NCBI GenBank assembly: GCA_008933045.1
Contig: WBXJ01000050.1
Span: 1 to 13,462 of the forward strand
DNA from: Verrucomicrobiota bacterium
GTDB lineage: Bacteria; Verrucomicrobiota; Verrucomicrobiia; Limisphaerales; SXQI01
Length of the DNA: 13,462 nucleotides
Direction of reading: 5' to 3'
In this document: positions 13,282 through 13,462 of the stretch, piece by piece
Numbering within the stretch: the stretch's first letter is position 1
Layout of the letters: every line of letters starts with the position of its first letter
Notes under the pieces: generated by a model
The model's database searches: none
Told to the model about the DNA's origin: nothing
The model's input: the letters and a program-made list of their open reading frames with translations, nothing else
Translations under genes and position numbers: made by a program

Positions 13282-13462
13282 TGCAATTTGAACCTATCAA
13301 TTTACAAGACTTCGTGATGCTCGCTTTGGGTGTCGCCGGAGGAACTCTGTGGACACATCGGAAATTGCGTCGGCAGCGCGAAGCTGCGGCTCTCGATCAA
13401 GCAACCCTTCTAACGCAAGCACGTCGCGAGTCCGAAACAATTCTCCGTGAGGCATGGCTTGC
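13281..13462 (+). CDS. rny: probable ribonuclease Y, N-terminal part
   Basis: The open frame starts at the ATG overlapping the 5-FCL stop and runs off the window after 60 codons. The product begins with a short hydrophobic segment (FVMLALGVAGGTLW, about residues 11-24), then a charged, heptad-like helix rich in Arg, Glu and Ala, including QARRESETILREA (46-58). A membrane anchor followed by a coiled coil with EAExILREA-like spacing is how RNase Y begins. The KH and HD domains that would prove it lie outside the window, so the call rests on the N-terminus only. Other membrane-anchored coiled-coil proteins remain possible. Confidence 0.6.
   Translation, partial: MQFEPINLQDFVMLALGVAGGTLWTHRKLRRQREAAALDQATLLTQARRESETILREAWL

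Noticed and set aside
1..13462. Mobile element, phage, CRISPR or defence system
   Set aside because: I saw no transposase, integrase, terminal repeats, spaced direct repeats or cas/restriction genes; every large ORF has a different, clear assignment.

Overview
The window looks like a stretch of chromosome from a free-living Gram-negative bacterium, most likely a verrucomicrobial lineage (Pedosphaera/Limisphaerales type). This is inference: it rests on a secreted 'WPQWRGPNRNG' PQQ-type beta-propeller (a style common in Verrucomicrobia and Planctomycetes), an amidase-NamZ fusion, the near absence of Shine-Dalgarno motifs, and mixed GC content. I see no mobile element, CRISPR array, tRNA or rRNA.

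Left half (6-6578, all on the + strand, about 60-70% GC in the rows I counted by hand). Eight tightly packed genes, probably one operon entered from the left: an SDR-family protein that lacks the catalytic tyrosine, a secreted PQQ-like beta-propeller, a SOUL heme-binding lipoprotein, a 79-residue membrane protein, a UvdE-type UV-damage endonuclease, a TspO/MBR tetrapyrrole-binding membrane protein, an exported CIA30-domain protein and a class I photolyase. Two independent UV-lesion repair enzymes lie beside two tetrapyrrole-binding families, which reads as a light/photo-oxidative stress cluster.

Right half (6765-13462, about 40-52% GC in the rows counted). A minus-strand unit runs HU-type DNA-binding protein, intrinsic terminator, hisS, then a large exported fusion of an AmiE-like serine hydrolase with a NamZ (DUF1343, GH171) exo-muramidase for peptidoglycan turnover. 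Divergent from it, on the + strand, a structured RNA of about 180 nt that I read as 6S RNA (ssrS) is followed by rarA/mgsA, 5-formyltetrahydrofolate cyclo-ligase (ygfA/fau) and the start of a probable RNase Y gene (rny). The last three overlap by stop/start codons. 6S next to ygfA (as in E. coli) and near hisS and rarA (as in Bacillus) supports the RNA call.

The two halves meet tail-to-tail in a 186-bp gap (6579-6764), where base composition also changes.
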